A stretch of 64,000 nt of DNA from Marinomonas spartinae (GCF_900089775.1 NZ_FLOB01000002.1:558001-622000); one strand, 5' to 3'. Numbered from the stretch's first letter, positions 54,208 through 63,012 are shown. The notes: generated by a model not told the origin, from the sequence alone. A program made the numbers and translations.

Positions 54208-54960
54208 CTAAAACTTCCACAACCCTTCTTTCATTTTTAGCTGCATCGTGAGCTGTTCGAAAATGGACTGAAATTGCGCGGCGTCGGTTTTTGGGTCGAA
54301 GCCGTCGCGCACGGCAACGCGAGCGTTATACAGTTGAACTACGGCGGTTAGGTAAGGGACAAGGAGATCACTGTCGACGTCGAACCCCGCTTGCTTGACG
54401 GCGCCTAATAGCTGGCTGCTAGTTTTACTGATAAGGTCGGTATTAACTTGCTGGCCTTTTGGTGGGGATAGAGGTTTTCTATCAAGCCATTCTTCGGGCA
54501 GGTCTAGTCGTTGCTCTAATACTCTACAGACACGGCCAATTAACTTGGCTTTGCCCGATAACACACGACTTATCCATGATTGACTGTGTCCGCATATCTC
54601 AGCAATTCTGCCCTGAGTTAAGCCTTTATCTGCTTCAAGGTGTGCGATGTGTTTGGTGAAGTTTTGACGTCGCCATTGAAATATCCACGCATTCTGAAAT
54701 TCTTCGTCCGACATGTCACCAATTTTCAATGCGTCTTGTAGCGTAATGTCGATCAGCCGACAAATGAGCATGGCTTCTTCTAACGCAAAACTGACAGCGC
54801 CGCGCATGCGACGATCCAGCGCAACAGTAGAGAGCCCCAAATATTCGGCCACGTCGCTTTTCTCATATCGTGATGCATTGATAATGCGCTGCATGGCAAG
54901 TGAACAAGCGCCTTTAGTGCTTTCGAGAACTTCATTTTCTAGTGGCGTCACGCTCGGCAT
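54208..54960 (-). CDS. phage regulator with two helix-turn-helix regions
   Basis: 250 residues. A first HTH-like region at about 28-62 (YEKSDVAEYLGLSTVALDRRMRG), then a clear second one at about 112-150 (GLTQGRIAEICGHSQSWISRVLSGKAKL). A helical C-terminal domain follows. The first part resembles CII-type activators. It is divergent from the rightward operon, with a TGATCAA-type palindrome between, which fits the role of main lytic/lysogenic switch protein. Confidence 0.7.
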   Translation of the reverse strand: MPSVTPLENEVLESTKGACSLAMQRIINASRYEKSDVAEYLGLSTVALDRRMRGAVSFALEEAMLICRLIDITLQDALKIGDMSDEEFQNAWIFQWRRQNFTKHIAHLEADKGLTQGRIAEICGHSQSWISRVLSGKAKLIGRVCRVLEQRLDLPEEWLDRKPLSPPKGQQVNTDLISKTSSQLLGAVKQAGFDVDSDLLVPYLTAVVQLYNARVAVRDGFDPKTDAAQFQSIFEQLTMQLKMKEGLWKF

Positions 54961-55121
54961 GGCTCTACCTGTTTACTGGATTTGATGCGTTTATGATGTT
55001 TTTAGTGAATTATTCTCTATTTTGGCGCTGTGAGTCATTTTCTCAATTTACATGCGTGAAAAAGTTTGCTTAAAAATTACCTATAGTGCTATATTTACGT
55101 ATAATGTGACGGCGTAAGCAA

Positions 55122-55137
55122 TGATCAAGTTTGATCA
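55122..55137. promoter_or_regulatory. operator-like palindrome before the rightward operon
   Basis: TGATCAA and TTGATCA separated by GT. It lies 67 bases before the first gene of the rightward operon, downstream of AT-rich promoter-like DNA (TATAATG at 55099-55105). Likely read by one of the phage regulators. Confidence 0.45.
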
Positions 55138-55203
55138 AGCCGTTCAAAGATTTGCTCTGTCTCCCGCTGTGAAGCGTCATTCAGAGTGTTTTCAGGAGGG
55201 ATT

Positions 55204-55530
55204 ATGCTAAACCAGCTTACCACATTAGATCACGAGATTATGGGTGTTTTGTTGAAGTCGACTAGGGCTTTAACACTCTATGACATCGGTCGTTGTTCTA
55301 AGTCGCGAACCCAAGATGCGTTGAAGTCCGTTGAAAAACTGATGGAGCAAGGGTTCGTGCGTCGTGTTCAGTGTGGCGCGTCTTCTCTCTATGTTGCTGT
55401 TCTCGATTGCCCTTATTTCCCGCCCGTGGCTGCTGTCGCGGCGCGGGATTTTTTGGCGTTTGATGATGCAGAACTTACTCGTTTGGTGGATGCCTTAGAC
55501 CCTGTTTTGACGGGGCCATCCGCTCACTAA
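55204..55530 (+). CDS. small winged-helix-like phage protein
   Basis: 108 residues from ATG 55204 with AGGAGGG upstream. LDHEIMGVLLKSTRALTLYDIGRCSKSRTQDALKSVEKLMEQGFVRRV predicts a winged helix, followed by a short C-terminal part. First gene of the rightward operon. Family not recognised. Confidence 0.6.
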   Translation: MLNQLTTLDHEIMGVLLKSTRALTLYDIGRCSKSRTQDALKSVEKLMEQGFVRRVQCGASSLYVAVLDCPYFPPVAAVAARDFLAFDDAELTRLVDALDPVLTGPSAH

Positions 55531-55693
55531 TTTTTCGACGGATATCGAAAACAAGAATGTTATTTTGCTCAGAATGAGCGCGGTGTTCTCTATCTGATTG
55601 ACAGGTACAGAGCAATGATTAATAATTTAACCGCCTCTACAAAAAAAGTAGGGGACTGGATTACCACCCAGCATAAATTCACGGGCAGACAAG

Positions 55694-55716
55694 CCGCCCT
55701 TAATAGCGGTTTTTTT
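55694..55716 (+). terminator. terminator-like stem upstream of second C4 RNA
   Basis: CCGC and GCGG around an eight-base loop, then T7. The matching element precedes the C4 RNA at 1859. Confidence 0.5.
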
Positions 55717-55748
55717 ATGTCTGCAGCATGCCTGTACCTACCTTTTAT

Positions 55749-55859
55749 GGTCGGTCTGGCGGGGCCATCTTCGGATGGGTCAGCGTTCCGTGAAGCTGAT
55801 TGTGGTAACCCCGTTAGTCCGGCCACCTTATTCTCGAAATTACCACTTCGACTAGGTGG
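55749..55859 (+). ncRNA. second C4-type antisense RNA
   Basis: Same three-way junction as at 1859. The closing stem is GGTCGG (55749-55754) with CCGGCC (55819-55824). Hairpin one is CCATC/GATGG with a TTCG loop (55765-55778). Hairpin two is TAAC/GTTA (55806-55816). TCCGTGAA (55787-55794) is complementary to TTCACGGA (55872-55879), which overlaps the ribosome site of the next gene. CCACCT (55823-55828) is complementary to AGGTGG (55854-55859). The antisense bases differ from those of the first copy, while each matches its own target, which is strong support for the model. Confidence 0.72.
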
Positions 55860-55887
55860 CTCCGAATATAATTCACGGAGATCCATC

Positions 55888-56175
55888 ATGGCACAGTTAC
55901 GTCAAAAATCTGATCAATTGTCTGTCTACGCCAAACGCGTACAGCGCGCTATTCAATTCCACCTTCCTAAGTTCGGCGAATCGCCACGCATCTTGTTAGA
56001 TCCTAACGAGATTTCTACCTTATCCAAGATTTCTGTTGATAAAGTCCAGCAGGGCGTAAAAGAGCTTGAGCGCGAGGGTTATATCGCTCGCATGTTCAAA
56101 GGCCGCCGCACTAAGGCCCATGTGTTTGCGCTGCTTAATCCTGAATTGAAGGGAAAAGCGGGGGTGTGGGCATGA
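55888..56175 (+). CDS. winged-helix phage regulator under C4 RNA control
   Basis: 95 residues from ATG 55888 with ACGGAG upstream; longer frames reach back through the C4 RNA and are rejected. RILLDPNEISTLSKISVDKVQQGVKELEREGYIARMFKGRRTKAHVFALL predicts a winged helix. By position it replaces the antirepressor or Rha protein normally controlled by C4 RNA, so it may be an antirepressor-type switch. ATGA overlap with the next gene. Confidence 0.65.
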   Translation: MAQLRQKSDQLSVYAKRVQRAIQFHLPKFGESPRILLDPNEISTLSKISVDKVQQGVKELEREGYIARMFKGRRTKAHVFALLNPELKGKAGVWA

Positions 56176-56870
56176 GCATGGATAAGCGCTACCAAGAAAA
56201 AATTCGTAAGCTCTTGGCTTTGTCTCAATCTGATAATCCGCACGAGGCGGAAACCGCCAAGCGTCAAGCTGTGTCGCTTATGAAAAAGTACCGTATCGAT
56301 ACTGATGAGCTGGATATCATTTCAACTTACCCGCGTCCTATTAAGCGTAAAACCATCAAGGAATACGAGTCCATTTTGGTGTCTGCCATTATGAGTATAT
56401 CGGGCGTTTATGCCTTGCATGGAGCACGACCGCGCATATATGGCGGTCGTATCGTTTGGGATTCTCGTGTTGAATTTATCGGCTTGGAGCGTGATGCAGA
56501 ATTAGCCGCTTATTCTTTTGATGTCATTTATCCGCAATTAGAAAAAGCCCGTAAAGAGTTTCAAAAAACATACGGCGCAAGCGCCCAGCAGGCGGATCTG
56601 TATTGCAAGGGGTGGATTGTTTCAGCTTGCCGAAAATTGGTTAATGTCTTTGGTAAGCGCGATAAGCCTGAAGAGGTTGTTAAACACAAAGCCAATAAAC
56701 AAGAAGGTGTAGAGCCTACAAAAATTAAGGACACGAAGTCTTCTGGTAATCGTGGCCTTGATTTTAATTGCTTAACTCTTGGCCACGCTCACGGGAAGAA
56801 TGCATCACTTAATGTCGCCACCACTGATCAGCAAGAAAAGCAGCTGAGAATTGGGGGTGTCTCTTCATGA
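56172..56870 (+). CDS. DUF2786 protein
   Basis: 232 residues. The N terminus DKRYQEKIRKLLALSQSDNPHEAETAKRQAVSLMKKYRID is the DUF2786 motif found in many phage and plasmid proteins. A central part (FIGLERDAELAAYSFDVIYPQLEKARKEF) matches the wider family. Function unknown. It overlaps both neighbours by 4 bases. Confidence 0.8.
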   Translation: MSMDKRYQEKIRKLLALSQSDNPHEAETAKRQAVSLMKKYRIDTDELDIISTYPRPIKRKTIKEYESILVSAIMSISGVYALHGARPRIYGGRIVWDSRVEFIGLERDAELAAYSFDVIYPQLEKARKEFQKTYGASAQQADLYCKGWIVSACRKLVNVFGKRDKPEEVVKHKANKQEGVEPTKIKDTKSSGNRGLDFNCLTLGHAHGKNASLNVATTDQQEKQLRIGGVSS

Positions 56871-57841
56871 GCATAACCCAAACTGTGGCGGCCATTGGTC
56901 GCCTTGGTTTCACCGGTAACGTGACGCCTAAAATTTGGTATAAGCAAATTTCTTTGCCTTCTGGTCGTCCTGACCACAAAGCCATCACATTGCTGTCTGA
57001 AATCCTATACTGGTATCGCCCGACTGAAATTCGTGATGAACACACGGGGCAAGTTATTGGGCATCGAAAGAAGTTTTCAGCCGATAAATTACAGCGCTCT
57101 TATCAATCGTTTGCTGACGATTTTGGTATGACTAAGCGAGAAGTTCAAGATTCCCTCAAGCGCTTGCGTGATGCGGGTTTAATCACTCTTGAACTGCGCT
57201 CTAAGACGGTTGGTGGCAACCACTTATCAAACATCCTTTTCATTGAGCCAGTTGCTATCGAAATTGACCGCATTACGTTTCCGGTTGTTGATGATGGTGT
57301 TACGCCCAACTGTAACACCTCCTCCGAAAATTCGGAGGACACCCAACGTGAAGATGTAGGGGCACCTACGTTGAAACGGGGGACGTATACAGAGATTACT
57401 ACAAAGACTTCTACAGAGACTGAGAACTTAGATCTTTTGTCCGATTCTGCCGAATCGAACGAGTTAGCCGTGGCTGATGATTCTGATTCATTCGATGCGA
57501 AAGCCAAGCGCGAATTGTTAACCGAGGCGTTTGTGACTTTTTATGATGCCTATCAGAAAAAATCAGGGCGTAAATCGGCTGAGAAGGCTTTTCTTAAAAT
57601 CAAATTGCCAAATGATCGCGAGTCTGCAATTGAATTTCTTACTGGGATCATGATTCAGGCAAAGCGTTGGGGGGATTTGTACGCCTTGGCACCCGATGAC
57701 CAGAAACAATACCAGCCGCACCCAGCAACGTGGATCAACAACGAGCGCTGGAGCGACGAGGAATTGCCGACGATACGAAACAACGGGCAGTCTAGCCGCG
57801 ATTGGGCAACCGAAATGGTGAACGAAGAGGAGAGATTCTGA
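56867..57841 (+). CDS. phage replication initiator-like protein (lambda O type)
   Basis: 324 residues. An N-terminal winged helix (ADDFGMTKREVQDSLKRLRDAGLITLELR), a disordered acidic middle, and a C-terminal region (FVTFYDAYQKKSGRKSAEKAFLKIK...HPATWINNERW) common in phage replication proteins. It is followed at once by a P-like gene (TGATG), the O-P order of lambdoid phages. It would recognise the element's origin. No iteron array was recognised inside the gene. Confidence 0.7.
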   Translation: MSITQTVAAIGRLGFTGNVTPKIWYKQISLPSGRPDHKAITLLSEILYWYRPTEIRDEHTGQVIGHRKKFSADKLQRSYQSFADDFGMTKREVQDSLKRLRDAGLITLELRSKTVGGNHLSNILFIEPVAIEIDRITFPVVDDGVTPNCNTSSENSEDTQREDVGAPTLKRGTYTEITTKTSTETENLDLLSDSAESNELAVADDSDSFDAKAKRELLTEAFVTFYDAYQKKSGRKSAEKAFLKIKLPNDRESAIEFLTGIMIQAKRWGDLYALAPDDQKQYQPHPATWINNERWSDEELPTIRNNGQSSRDWATEMVNEEERF

Positions 57842-58527
57842 TGCAACATATCAATAATTTATTACCGAATTCACAAGGGCCGTTGCCCGTTTCTGGTCGT
57901 CCTGTTGTGTCTGAGCAGCGCCAGCCTAACGATGATCAACGAGCCGCTTTGGATGCGATGCGTAAGACGGTTGATGCGGTTTTCAATACGTTGAAGGCGT
58001 TTTATACCAGCCACACGACATCCATGAGAACGCCCGAAATAGAGGCGGAAATTAAAAAACAATGGGCGCATGAGTTGATACGCGGGAACGTCAATCCTGA
58101 GATGTTGCGCGTGGGTGTTAATCGCGCCAAGCGTTATGCAACAGAGAACAAATACACAAAATGGCCTGTGGTGGCTGAGTTTATTATCTGGTGTTACGGC
58201 CTACCCAGTGCCGACGACGCTTATCGTGAAGCGGTCAACAATAGTCATGACATCGTTGCTTGGCGTCCTTCTCATCCTGCTGTGTATTTGGCGGGTAAAA
58301 CGGTCAGCTGGCACCGCCTACGCCGCAGCGATACGGACTCAGGGCAACGTGCCTACAAGAAAGAATACGCCAAACTGTGTGATGGCGTGATTCGCGGCGA
58401 GCAACTGGAAGTGAGCAAGCCTAACTTGATCGAGCAAAAGAAATTGACCGCCAGCGAACGCGCAGAGCTGAAACAGCTAGGCCGATCGCGTGTTGGTGAT
58501 TTGAAAGCATTGTTGGGGAGAGGGTGA
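57841..58527 (+). CDS. replication protein P-like helicase loader
   Basis: 228 residues. The region VDAVFNTLKAFYTSHTTSMRTPEIEAEIKKQWAHELIRGNVNPEMLRVGVNRAK...WPVVAEFIIWC resembles lambda P-type proteins, which bring host DnaB to the phage origin. Starts one base inside the previous stop. Confidence 0.72.
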   Translation: MQHINNLLPNSQGPLPVSGRPVVSEQRQPNDDQRAALDAMRKTVDAVFNTLKAFYTSHTTSMRTPEIEAEIKKQWAHELIRGNVNPEMLRVGVNRAKRYATENKYTKWPVVAEFIIWCYGLPSADDAYREAVNNSHDIVAWRPSHPAVYLAGKTVSWHRLRRSDTDSGQRAYKKEYAKLCDGVIRGEQLEVSKPNLIEQKKLTASERAELKQLGRSRVGDLKALLGRG

Positions 58528-58529
58528 TC

Positions 58530-59162
58530 ATGGCTTTTGATATGACGCATAACAATTTAAACGAGTTGGCGCAAAAGTGGCTGTTGCGTTCACCGTCTGC
58601 AAATGGCGCGCATTGCAAAATTGCTTTTACCGAAGTTGGTCCATTGTTTTTCGGTGAGATCGCGGACGCGTGGGGCTTTAATTACGATTATGATTTCTCT
58701 GTGGTGGTTGAAAGTAAGGTGAGCCGCTCCGACTTTTTGGTAGATAAGAAGAAGCCCCACCGCAATGGCGAGGTTTTGGGAATGGGGACATTTCGGTATT
58801 TCATCTGTCCTGAAGGCATGATCAGCCCTGACGAGCTGCCAGGTAAATGGGGCTTACTTTGGGTGAACTCTCGCGGTCATATCAAGATTAAAGCCGGTCA
58901 TTTGGTTGGTAAAACAAATTACTTTCATGGTGATAGCTCGGTTGCGGATTGGGGGCATGACGTTAATCACGCCGCTGAACGAAAAATGATGGCGCATTTG
59001 CTTAACCGCGTAGGTGATGCGGAAAAAACAAAAGAGAAGATGCGCGAGTTATATCGTGAGCTGAATGCCGCAAATTCTGAGGTTAAGCGACTTAAAGAGA
59101 AAAAGAAAGAGCGGTCTTTTAGTGAGTTGGGTGATGTTCGCATCGCTATTGGTCGAGGATAG
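58530..59162 (+). CDS. MmcB-like PD-(D/E)XK nuclease-fold protein
   Basis: 210 residues. EIADAWGF, then VVVESKVSRSDFLVDKKKPHR, gives an E-x-D ... E-S-K arrangement of the MmcB-like restriction-endonuclease fold. GMGTFRYFICPEGMISPDELPGKWGLLWV is the recurring second half of this phage family. The C terminus is a charged coiled coil (KTKEKMRELYRELNAANSEVKRLKEKKKER). Probable DNA repair or processing enzyme in phage replication. Confidence 0.72.
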   Translation: MAFDMTHNNLNELAQKWLLRSPSANGAHCKIAFTEVGPLFFGEIADAWGFNYDYDFSVVVESKVSRSDFLVDKKKPHRNGEVLGMGTFRYFICPEGMISPDELPGKWGLLWVNSRGHIKIKAGHLVGKTNYFHGDSSVADWGHDVNHAAERKMMAHLLNRVGDAEKTKEKMRELYRELNAANSEVKRLKEKKKERSFSELGDVRIAIGRG

Positions 59163-59165
59163 GGG

Positions 59166-59330
59166 ATGATGATTCAAGCTATTTTGATGGTCTATGTCTT
59201 TATGGCCGCGCTTATTGTTGGTCTATTCAATGATGATTTGGTTATACGAGCCTTTGCGTCAGCTGCATGTTTTGGTGCGGGTCAGTTCAGTATGTATTTT
59301 ATCAATTTACATGTGAAAAAAGGCGGTTGA
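59166..59330 (+). CDS. small two-helix membrane protein
   Basis: 54 residues starting 3 bases after the previous stop. Hydrophobic segments at about 3-20 and 27-46. It could be a small phage membrane protein. The position within the replication operon is not where a holin is expected, so I make no such call. Confidence 0.5.
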   Translation: MMIQAILMVYVFMAALIVGLFNDDLVIRAFASAACFGAGQFSMYFINLHVKKGG

Positions 59331-59332
59331 AT

Positions 59333-59644
59333 ATGTCTCTATCTGAGCGTCTAGCTGAATTGCGAGAGGCTAGAAAAGTGTCATTACAGTTTGTAGCTGA
59401 TGCGGTCGGTGTGTCAAAGACGCATGTTTATGAGCTGGAAAAGGGGTCGGCCAGCAATCCGTCATTGAATTTATTGCTGTCGTTGGCGGATTTCTATGAT
59501 GTGTCGTTGGATTATTTAGCCGGTTGCTCAAATCATCAGTCTTCTAAGCTTGGGCAGTTGAAAGCGTTCGTTGCAAGCGATGCGGTGGCGATGTCTTATC
59601 AGAGCTTTGGTCAGTATCGAAGTGCGATTTTAAAGTTGTGTTAA
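59333..59644 (+). CDS. XRE-family regulator
   Basis: 103 residues from ATG 59333. LSERLAELREARKVSLQFVADAVGVSKTHVYELEKGSASNPSLNLLLSLADFYDVSLDYLAG is a complete Cro/CI helix-turn-helix, followed by a 35-residue tail. Two bases after the previous stop, so part of the operon. Confidence 0.85.
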   Translation: MSLSERLAELREARKVSLQFVADAVGVSKTHVYELEKGSASNPSLNLLLSLADFYDVSLDYLAGCSNHQSSKLGQLKAFVASDAVAMSYQSFGQYRSAILKLC

Positions 59645-59679
59645 TCCGTTAATCATCGCTGTGAAGCGAGGAGGTTTTT

Positions 59680-59991
59680 ATGATGAATATTCAAACTCAA
59701 GCGGCGAGAAGTCGAGATCCAGAAACCAGCCATTTAGCGGCGGACGCTATTAACAAGAGCGGTGCGCGACAGAAACAGATAGAGCGGGTTGTTGCTATGA
59801 TCCAAGAGACGAACGGGCTAACGTCTCGTGAGTTGGCCAGCAAGCACGGAGAAGACCGTTATATGGTTGCTCGTCGCATGAGCGAAGCGGAAACCGCGCA
59901 AGAAGTCGAAAAAGGCCCCATTCGTATTTGTTCGATCGGCAAGTGCAAGGCCGTGACTTGGTGGGTGAAAGGGTCGTCTCCAAAGGTTTAA
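59680..59991 (+). CDS. winged-helix-like phage protein
   Basis: 103 residues with GAGGAGG upstream. ARSRDPETSHLAADAINKSGARQKQIERVVAMIQETNGLTSRELASKHGEDRYMVARRMSEAE is a frequent phage pattern with an HTH of MarR-like style. Role unknown. Confidence 0.65.
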   Translation: MMNIQTQAARSRDPETSHLAADAINKSGARQKQIERVVAMIQETNGLTSRELASKHGEDRYMVARRMSEAETAQEVEKGPIRICSIGKCKAVTWWVKGSSPKV

Positions 59992-60022
59992 TTTTAATCA
60001 CTGTTGGTAAAGAGAGGGTGTT

Positions 60023-60916
60023 ATGTCAAACGTTATGTTGGTTGGGTGTGATTTAGAAACAGGCGGGTTAAACGGTTACGAGACGTTAGAAAATGGTGAG
60101 CGGGTGCATGGTGCTTTGCATTATCCGATTCTCGAAATGGCGTTTGTGATCTGTGATGACAAGCTGCAAGAGCGTTATCGCATTAGTGTGGGTATTTGGG
60201 ATGAGTCGTTTTTAGGGCGTATGGACCCATGGGCATTGGATACTCACACTAAATCGGGTTTGATTGATCAGTTGCGCAATAAATCAGGCGAGCATGTGGC
60301 GGTTTATAGTAGTAATGAAAAGGCTGTGCGGCATGTGTTGGGATGGCTGATGCATCATGGTGTGACCAAGTACGACCGCAAGGCGAAAACGGGCGGCGTT
60401 TTGTTTGGTAATAGCATTGGATTTGATGTGTCTTATCTCGATGCTCAAATGCCACAGCTTAAAGACTTCTTTCACTATCGCACGGTTGATGTATCGAGCA
60501 TTGATCTACTGCGTCAAACGGCTTGGTCTAATGCTGGATTGCCAAAGGTTGAGAAGACCTATGCTCATACGGCGATGAGCGATATTCAAGAGACGCTTAA
60601 GGAATTAGGGACGTATACGGCTGGACTAGAGGGGCGTTTAATTCCTCCTCTGAAAATTGGTGGTGATGTGCTAATGGGTCGTGAGAATCGATACGGCTGG
60701 AAGCTGGAAGAGCTGCTTGGGAAAGTCGCGGCAGAGCTGGCAGTCAAAACTAAGCGACTGGAAGAATCTTTGGCGGGTGATTTGGCTGATGAAGCGATTC
60801 GCAATAATCTAAGAATTAGAGAGTCTCTTTTGAAAGCTCAGTCAATTCAGTTTTCTACTATGAAAAGTTTTGAAAAATTGGGCCCAGATCACGGACCATC
60901 TAGCCCGCGCATTTAG
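60023..60916 (+). CDS. DEDD-family 3'-5' exonuclease (RNase T-like)
   Basis: 297 residues. VGCDLETGGLNG (Asp10 and Glu12), LFGNSIGFDVSYLDAQMP (Asp), and YAHTAMSDIQETL (His and Asp) make a DEDDh active site, as in RNase T, oligoribonuclease and DnaQ. The C-terminal 90 residues are helical. Likely trims DNA or RNA ends during phage replication. Confidence 0.85.
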   Translation: MSNVMLVGCDLETGGLNGYETLENGERVHGALHYPILEMAFVICDDKLQERYRISVGIWDESFLGRMDPWALDTHTKSGLIDQLRNKSGEHVAVYSSNEKAVRHVLGWLMHHGVTKYDRKAKTGGVLFGNSIGFDVSYLDAQMPQLKDFFHYRTVDVSSIDLLRQTAWSNAGLPKVEKTYAHTAMSDIQETLKELGTYTAGLEGRLIPPLKIGGDVLMGRENRYGWKLEELLGKVAAELAVKTKRLEESLAGDLADEAIRNNLRIRESLLKAQSIQFSTMKSFEKLGPDHGPSSPRI

Positions 60917-60994
60917 TTTCCATTTTAAAGGGCGTTCGTTGAGCGTCTTTCGGAATGTAAACACTATCAACGTCGTGATGACGTGGAGGATATT

Positions 60995-61495
60995 ATGCGC
61001 TGGAAAGATCGTAATAAAATGGGGTCGTTGGGTTGGTTGTCGTGGGCGATCGTTAATAAGCATGTTGATACACTGGTGTCGTCGTCTGCTGATGCGGGCT
61101 GGGCTGGGGTCAGTAATACGGGCAAGATTTGCGATATGTTGGAATCGGGCGTGGTGCCTGAGTTTGGCGGCGGCGGTGAATCTAACGCTAAGATGATTCG
61201 TGCGATTGAGTCGTTGACAGCTAAGTCGAGCGGCTATGGCTATTTGTTTGAGTCGTTGTCGCCTATGCAGCGCTTGTGTTTGTTCGCTGCGGTGCTGTCG
61301 GATGGGCGCAAAGATGCTCGCGGGATAGCACCCTCTAATAGGGCTATTGTTGGCTCTCTTCCTCTTTATGCGGCTGAGCTTCGGCTTAAGGCGCAGCATT
61401 TTAAGCTAACGGAAAATCGGTTTGAGAAGCACGTTGCCGAGGGAAAATCTCGGTTTTTGCATGCGTTAGCGGCGGCTTTGGGGGCCGCTGTATGA
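60995..61495 (+). CDS. phage protein of unknown function
   Basis: 166 residues from ATG 60995, with GGAGGA 5 bases upstream; an earlier GTG is less likely. Helical, ending HALAAALGAAV. GWLSWAIVNKHVDTLVSSSADAGWAGVSN at the start is not a family I know. It overlaps the integrase by 4 bases (ATGA), so it might be a partner of recombination or a late regulator. Confidence 0.55.
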   Translation: MRWKDRNKMGSLGWLSWAIVNKHVDTLVSSSADAGWAGVSNTGKICDMLESGVVPEFGGGGESNAKMIRAIESLTAKSSGYGYLFESLSPMQRLCLFAAVLSDGRKDARGIAPSNRAIVGSLPLYAAELRLKAQHFKLTENRFEKHVAEGKSRFLHALAAALGAAV

Positions 61496-62643
61496 CAAAA
61501 CGCATTACTGATACTTCAATTAAGCAGTTTTTAGCAACGAGTGATAAAGAGTGGTGTTTTGATTCTCGTCGTGTTGAATTTCGTGCCAATAAGCTGCGAA
61601 CGGGTGGGACGTTTTACGATGTGGTGTATAAGGGGCATCGTAAGATACGAACGCCACTGGGGAAGTGGCCAGCGCTGAAGGCGTCCGACTTGTTTAAGCG
61701 TTTGAGCGAGATTCGGGCGCAAGTGATGGCGGGTGAGCGAACGGGTAATAAGGTTGATACAGTGGTTGAGTGTGGGGCGCTGCTGCTGTGGTTTTTGAAT
61801 CATATTGAGCATGATAAAACGTTCAGCGAGGGCTTTGTTAAATCCGCTTATTACTTGATTCACAAGCATTTGCTAGGGTGTTTTGAGGGGCTGCCTGTAG
61901 CTGGGCTAACTCGTAATGCGATTTATAAGCGGCTTTATCGTGCTAAACAAAATTCGCTGGCGTTGTCGTCAATTCGTACGGCTTGGGCGGTGTTAAAGCG
62001 CGCGTGTTCGCTGGCGGCAAAGCTGGAAGTGATTGCGGCAGATCCGCTAAAGGGGATCGGTTGGCGGGATTTTTCGACCAGCAAAGAAAAGGCGAATTCT
62101 GGGCGTTTGAAGGTCGATGACCTGGCAACGGTGGCGGCAGAGATTAATAAGGCGCAGTTTAACCGGCGTTTGTTTTTCACGCTGCAGTTATGCCAAGCCA
62201 CACGCATTGAAGAAACATGCTTGGCGGAATGGTCACATTTTTATCTTGATCGTGGCGAGTGGGTTATCCCCGCTGAGAATACGAAAACAGGCGTGGAGTT
62301 GCGTACGCCGCTGTCTCCTGAGCTGGTCGCGCTGTTGCGGCAGGCTAGGGCATCGCGTCGCGGCCAGTATGTTTTTAGCCGTTGCGGTAAGCGGCCCATT
62401 AGCACGATGACGGCTTGTAATTGGTATAAGGATCTGCGCAGCGGCATGGATATGTATTTTACGTCTCATGACATGCGTAAACTTGCTAACGATTATTGGA
62501 TGCAAAGCGGCGTTGATAGCACCGTGCGGAAAATGCTTCTTAACCACTCTCGCGGGGATTTGGAAGGTCGATATGAGAGTGAATACGCATGGCCGCTGAT
62601 GGTGGAGGCCGTAGGGAAATTGGCTGCGGAAGTGGTTTTGTAG
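61492..62643 (+). CDS. second tyrosine recombinase
   Basis: 383 residues. N-terminal DUF4102-like start (ITDTSIKQFLATSD...FRANKLRTGGTFYDVVYKGHRKIRTPLGKWPALKASD). Catalytic domain with ATRIEETCLAEW (Arg), TKTG (Lys), SHDMRKLA (His-x-x-Arg), LNHSRG and GRYESEYAWPL (Tyr). All catalytic residues are present. It reads rightward at the end of the replication operon, far from the first integrase, and is coupled to the gene before it. Confidence 0.9.
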   Translation: MTKRITDTSIKQFLATSDKEWCFDSRRVEFRANKLRTGGTFYDVVYKGHRKIRTPLGKWPALKASDLFKRLSEIRAQVMAGERTGNKVDTVVECGALLLWFLNHIEHDKTFSEGFVKSAYYLIHKHLLGCFEGLPVAGLTRNAIYKRLYRAKQNSLALSSIRTAWAVLKRACSLAAKLEVIAADPLKGIGWRDFSTSKEKANSGRLKVDDLATVAAEINKAQFNRRLFFTLQLCQATRIEETCLAEWSHFYLDRGEWVIPAENTKTGVELRTPLSPELVALLRQARASRRGQYVFSRCGKRPISTMTACNWYKDLRSGMDMYFTSHDMRKLANDYWMQSGVDSTVRKMLLNHSRGDLEGRYESEYAWPLMVEAVGKLAAEVVL

Positions 62644-62648
62644 GAAAT

Positions 62649-62676
62649 AAAAAGCCCTCGCGGGGAGGGCTTTTTT
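62649..62676 (+). terminator. rho-independent terminator of the rightward operon
   Basis: AAGCCCTC pairs with GAGGGCTT around GCGGG, then T6. It can also serve the convergent gene at 62690. Confidence 0.88.
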
Positions 62677-62689
62677 ATCTATTTTTATC

Positions 62690-62950
62690 TTATGCCATTT
62701 CAATTTTTGTCAAAAGATCATTTAGCAATAAGAATCCCTCAAAAGTCTGTTTGTCAGTCAGATCTCGTGGTGTTTTATCTAAAAAGTCAGAAAGTTTTTC
62801 CGCTTTTCTCTTAACATGGACACTTAAATTTTTTGAAGAAAAATCTCTGTTTTTGTTTTCTTCAAGTAAATCTTGGTTGTCGATTGAGTTTGCTAGTGTG
62901 TATCCATCAGCAAGATTTTTTTCCAAGAAAAGATTTATTAGTGTAGTCAT
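62690..62950 (-). CDS. small phage-region protein of unknown function
   Basis: 86 residues, helical and charged (EENKNRDFSSKNLSVHVKRKAEKLSDFLDKTPRDLTDKQTFEGFLLLNDLLTKIE). The ATG follows AGGATATACATC on the minus strand. No family recognised. Confidence 0.55.
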   Translation of the reverse strand: MTTLINLFLEKNLADGYTLANSIDNQDLLEENKNRDFSSKNLSVHVKRKAEKLSDFLDKTPRDLTDKQTFEGFLLLNDLLTKIEMA

Positions 62951-63012
62951 GATGTATATCCTCTTAGTTAGGTTGGCTTCGGGCGATTCCCGTAAGCACA
63001 GTTATACTATAG

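Noticed and set aside
55615..55887. In-frame upstream extension of the winged-helix gene
   Set aside because: It would translate through the terminator-like stem and the C4 RNA; the ATG at 55888 has a proper ribosome site.
59166..59330. Holin
   Set aside because: Two short hydrophobic segments only, no endolysin nearby, and the position is inside the replication operon.
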